DNA of 7,135 nucleotides from Candidatus Falkowiibacteriota bacterium (GTDB taxonomy: Bacteria; Patescibacteriota; Patescibacteriia; Patescibacteriales; SZUA-104), in NCBI GenBank assembly GCA_027020105.1, contig JALUVW010000111.1, forward strand, positions 1 to 7,135, given 5' to 3'. Every line of letters begins with the position of its first letter. Within the stretch, counting starts at the first letter, position 1. Of the stretch, positions 5,763 through 7,135 are shown one piece after another. Position numbers and translations under genes: made by a program. Below the pieces are notes generated by a model. That model saw only the letters and a program-made list of their open reading frames with translations, ran no database searches and was not told the DNA's origin.

Positions 5763-6244
5763 TCCGTTTCCAGTATTTTGTCCAATTTTTCATCCAATTC
5801 GCCGATGTCAACTTTTTCTTTCTTCTTTTCTTCTTTTTCCTTCTTTTCTTCCTTTTTCTCTTTCGCTTCTTTTTCTTTTCTCGCGGCTATTTTTTGGGAA
5901 ATTTCCTTTTCCTTTTTAATATCTTCTTCCGTTTTCACTCTCTTGGATACGATTTGGTGGCGCAAGATTTCGCTCATCATACGCAAATCGCGGTCAATGC
6001 TTTCCACTTTGTCCCCTTCAAAATCAAATTCCACCAAGACATAATAGGCGTGGCTGAAATTTTTGACCGGATAAGCCAAGCGTTTTTTGCCCCATTCTTC
6101 GGTTAAAGTTATTTTGCCGCCTCTGTTATTGATAACGGCGTTCACTTTTTCAATAATCGGCTTTAATTCCTCTTCGGTGAATTTATTGGACACTATGTAG
6201 AGCAATTCATAATGAGGAATTCGTGACTCGTTGGTTTTTGACAT
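5750..6244 (-). CDS. rpsF: 30S ribosomal protein S6 with charged C-terminal extension
   Basis: Residues about 10-105 form the normal S6 fold: HYELLYIVSNKFTEEEL, then GGKITLTEEWGKKRLAYPVK, then AYYVLVEFDFEGD, then IDRDLRMMSEILRHQIVS. S6 pairs with S18 on the 30S platform, and rpsR lies in the same block. The protein is 164 residues, against about 95-100 for the core. The extra tail (about 107-150) is almost entirely Lys and Glu and should form a long charged helix, followed by VDIGELDEKLDKILETDDLL. The tail is encoded by a nearly pure purine strand. The ATG at 6244 has no Shine-Dalgarno. The upstream spacer contains attenuator-like stems. No obvious S6:S18-binding leader motif was identified with confidence. 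Confidence 0.95.
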   Translation of the reverse strand: MSKTNESRIPHYELLYIVSNKFTEEELKPIIEKVNAVINNRGGKITLTEEWGKKRLAYPVKNFSHAYYVLVEFDFEGDKVESIDRDLRMMSEILRHQIVSKRVKTEEDIKKEKEISQKIAARKEKEAKEKKEEKKEKEEKKKEKVDIGELDEKLDKILETDDLL

Positions 6245-6275
6245 AGAATTTAGCGTCTACGAATATACAAATATT

Positions 6276-6321
6276 ATTACAAATTTACAAATAATTTTTT
6301 ATATATTTGTAAATTCGTAAT
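6276..6321. repeat. 18-bp near-perfect AT-rich hairpin just upstream of rpsF
   Basis: ATTAC plus AATTTACAAATA (6276-6293) pairs with TATTTGTAAATT plus GTAAT (6304-6321), with one internal mismatch and a 10-nt loop. It lies 32 nt before the rpsF ATG on the transcribed strand. AATTCGTAAT occurs twice back to back (6312-6321 and 6323-6332). The same TTTGTAA/TTCGTAA words recur across the spacer, suggesting slippage or decayed repeats. Confidence 0.75.
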
Positions 6322-6342
6322 GAATTCGTAATTTGTAGGAAT

Positions 6343-6449
6343 AAAAAAATCCCAAGATATTCTCTGATTCATCATGGGAATTGGCGAGAATACCTTTAAT
6401 CCCCCAAGTATGGGGATTATCCCGAAATTTCGGGATGTGGGAAAGGTAT
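6343..6449 (-). promoter_or_regulatory. Candidate rpsF leader with competing stems (attenuator-like)
   Basis: Read on the reverse strand, the order is as follows. First comes a three-way junction: closing stem ATACCTTT/AAAGGTAT (6390-6397 with 6442-6449), hairpin AATCCCC/GGGGATT (6398-6404 with 6412-6418), and an 18-bp perfect palindrome (6419-6436). Second is a 7-bp stem, TATTCTC (6358-6364) with GAGAATA (6386-6392), which shares bases with the closing stem. Third is TCCCA (6350-6354) with TGGGA (6375-6379), which crosses the second stem and is followed on the transcribed strand by seven U (6349-6343). The layout fits a chain of mutually exclusive structures ending in an intrinsic terminator. 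The terminator stem is only five pairs with a 20-nt loop, so function is uncertain. Confidence 0.4.
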
Positions 6450-6488
6450 AAATTGTTAATTTAAAGTAAAATAAACTCAATATTATTC

Positions 6489-6573
6489 GGGTCATTCGGA
6501 TAATAATTTGTAGATTCGGATTATAAGCGCCCGTTTATAAGACGAATAATCCGAATTACCGTCCGAATGCCCC
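6489..6573. repeat. Nested inverted repeats in the rpsF/methyltransferase divergent spacer
   Basis: An outer arm CATTCGGA (6493-6500) pairs with TCCGAATG (6562-6569), with an extra GGG/CCC flank (6489-6491 with 6571-6573). It encloses a perfect 11-bp arm pair, ATTCGGATTAT (6514-6524) with ATAATCCGAAT (6546-6556). The inner loop contains TTATAAG-type words twice. The structure could form in RNA of either strand or as a DNA cruciform. A TATAAT on the reverse strand (6525 down to 6520) falls in the inner arm but lacks a good -35. Confidence 0.75.
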
Positions 6574-6604
6574 AAACGCAATGTTGTAAATTAGTTTAAT
6601 TGTA

Positions 6605-6658
6605 TTAGCACTTTAGCATAAGCGTGAAAAAATTGCAAGAGCGCTAAAATTCTGCTAA
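6605..6658 (+). promoter_or_regulatory. Hairpin-forming leader of the methyltransferase gene
   Basis: TTAGCA (6605-6610) pairs with TGCTAA (6653-6658), and inside it TTTAGC (6612-6617) pairs with GCTAAA (6643-6648). The 3' arm touches AAGG (6657-6660), the only Shine-Dalgarno-like sequence near an assigned start here, 7 nt before the ATG at 6668. Folding could therefore mask the initiation region. No convincing promoter was found; TTGCAA (6633) with TAAGGT (6656) is weak. Confidence 0.35.
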
Positions 6659-6667
6659 GGTTAAGCT

Positions 6668-7135
6668 ATGAAATACTTTTTTGTTTTAGGGAAAAATCCC
6701 ACATTGTCCGTAGCCGAACTTTCGGCCGTTTTTCGCGCGCGCGCGGAAGAGACTAAGTCTCCAATTGGAGACTTAGTCTCCAATGATATTTTTGTTTTGG
6801 AGACAAATAAAGAGATTAACGCGAAAGGACTAATTAAAAAATTAGGCGGGATTATAAAAATTGGGATTGTGGATGATGAATTTAGAATTAAGAACAATAA
6901 AGAATTATTAAGCGAGTCGGTTAAATTAATAGACGTGGATAAAATTAACGGCAAATTCAAATTCGGCATATCATATTACGGAAAAAATAAATTTGACATA
7001 AGGTCGTTGGGGATGGAGATTAAAAAATACTTAAGAAAAAAGAGTGTCGGTTGCCGTTGGGTGACAAGCCGCGAGCCTACGCTCTCAAGCGTGGTTGTTG
7101 AACAAAACAAACTTGCCGACAAGGGTATTGAGATT
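6668..7135 (+). CDS. TRM11-like RNA methyltransferase, N-terminal part (3' partial)
   Basis: The open frame runs from the ATG at 6668 off the right edge, giving 156 residues. The start MKYFFVLGKNPTLSVAEL is the N-terminal pattern of TRM11-like, THUMP-related tRNA guanine methyltransferases. Later segments agree: INAKGLIKKLGGIIKIG, FKFGISYYG, RWVTSREPTLSSVVVEQNKL at about 130-149, then KGIEI. The S-adenosylmethionine-binding Rossmann domain would lie beyond the window, so the catalytic motifs cannot be checked. The family methylates tRNA at a guanine; the exact target here is unknown. It is divergent from rpsF. It carries a perfect 32-bp palindrome at residues 28-38 and a 12-nt CG alternation just before it, both in the variable region between the first helix and the next strand. 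Reverse-frame ORFs here are shadows. Confidence 0.75.
   Translation, partial: MKYFFVLGKNPTLSVAELSAVFRARAEETKSPIGDLVSNDIFVLETNKEINAKGLIKKLGGIIKIGIVDDEFRIKNNKELLSESVKLIDVDKINGKFKFGISYYGKNKFDIRSLGMEIKKYLRKKSVGCRWVTSREPTLSSVVVEQNKLADKGIEI
6749..6780. repeat. Perfect 32-bp palindrome inside the methyltransferase coding sequence
   Basis: GAGACTAAGTCTCCAA is followed directly by its exact reverse complement, centred at 6764/6765. Each half contains its own 13-nt near-palindrome around GAGACT/AGTCTC. A further GTCTCCAA...TTGGAGAC pair (6776-6783 with 6797-6804) extends the pattern. It is read in frame as E-T-K-S-P-I-G-D-L-V-S without disrupting the gene. Confidence 0.93.

Noticed and set aside
5698..6106. 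Forward ORFs rich in Ser and Phe opposite rpsF
   Set aside because: They result from reading the polypyrimidine complement of the S6 Lys/Glu tail.
6277..6495. Reverse 72-codon ORF upstream of rpsF
   Set aside because: It covers several inverted repeats, has no recognisable motif or ribosome-binding site, and is better explained as a structured leader.
6661..6969. Reverse 102-codon ORF opposite the methyltransferase start
   Set aside because: The forward frame carries clear TRM11-like motifs and runs off the edge; the reverse frame is its shadow.
1..7135. CRISPR array, insertion sequence, prophage or toxin-antitoxin module
   Set aside because: There are no regularly spaced direct repeats, transposase or integrase motifs, phage genes or paired small toxin-antitoxin ORFs.

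Overview
The window looks like a chromosomal segment of a Candidate Phyla Radiation (Patescibacteria) bacterium, most likely a Parcubacteria-type lineage. The support is the gene content: a lipoprotein-type solute-binding protein, a small TrbC/VirB2-like pilin, a short RodZ-like HTH/membrane protein and a TRM11-like RNA methylase N-terminus. Spacers are AT-rich and full of short inverted repeats, and the start codons lack Shine-Dalgarno sequences. TGA acts as an ordinary stop (it ends the first and third genes), which argues against the UGA=Gly code of Gracilibacteria and Absconditabacteria. The taxonomic placement is inference from family recognition, not a database result.

Layout. A forward-strand block covers 1-3951: a solute-binding lipoprotein truncated at its 5' end by the window edge, a pilin-like protein, a RodZ-like protein and recA. 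recA converges on a reverse-strand block at a strong bidirectional terminator (3999-4029), which sits inside a larger perfect inverted repeat. In transcription order the reverse block (6244 down to 4078) is rpsF, ssb, rpsR, efp. This is the classical S6-SSB-S18 cluster with elongation factor P appended. A 423-bp gene-free spacer rich in hairpins (6245-6667) separates rpsF from a divergent forward gene, a TRM11-like methyltransferase cut off by the right edge.

How the genes fit together. Reverse block: 30S proteins, single-strand DNA binding and translation elongation. Forward block: envelope or export functions followed by recombination. There is no obvious mobile element, phage, CRISPR array, toxin-antitoxin pair or tRNA.

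The unusual material is mostly in the spacers. (1) A promoter, a structured leader and a terminator-like hairpin lie ahead of recA. (2) A compact 68-nt three-way-junction RNA candidate ends 8 nt before efp. (3) A leader ahead of rpsF has three mutually exclusive stems ending in a U-tract, an attenuator-like layout. (4) A perfect 32-bp palindrome lies in frame inside the methyltransferase gene, reminiscent of protein-coding palindromic elements. (5) A perfect 26-bp palindrome overlaps the rpsF stop codon. All RNA structures were paired by eye and not folded computationally.
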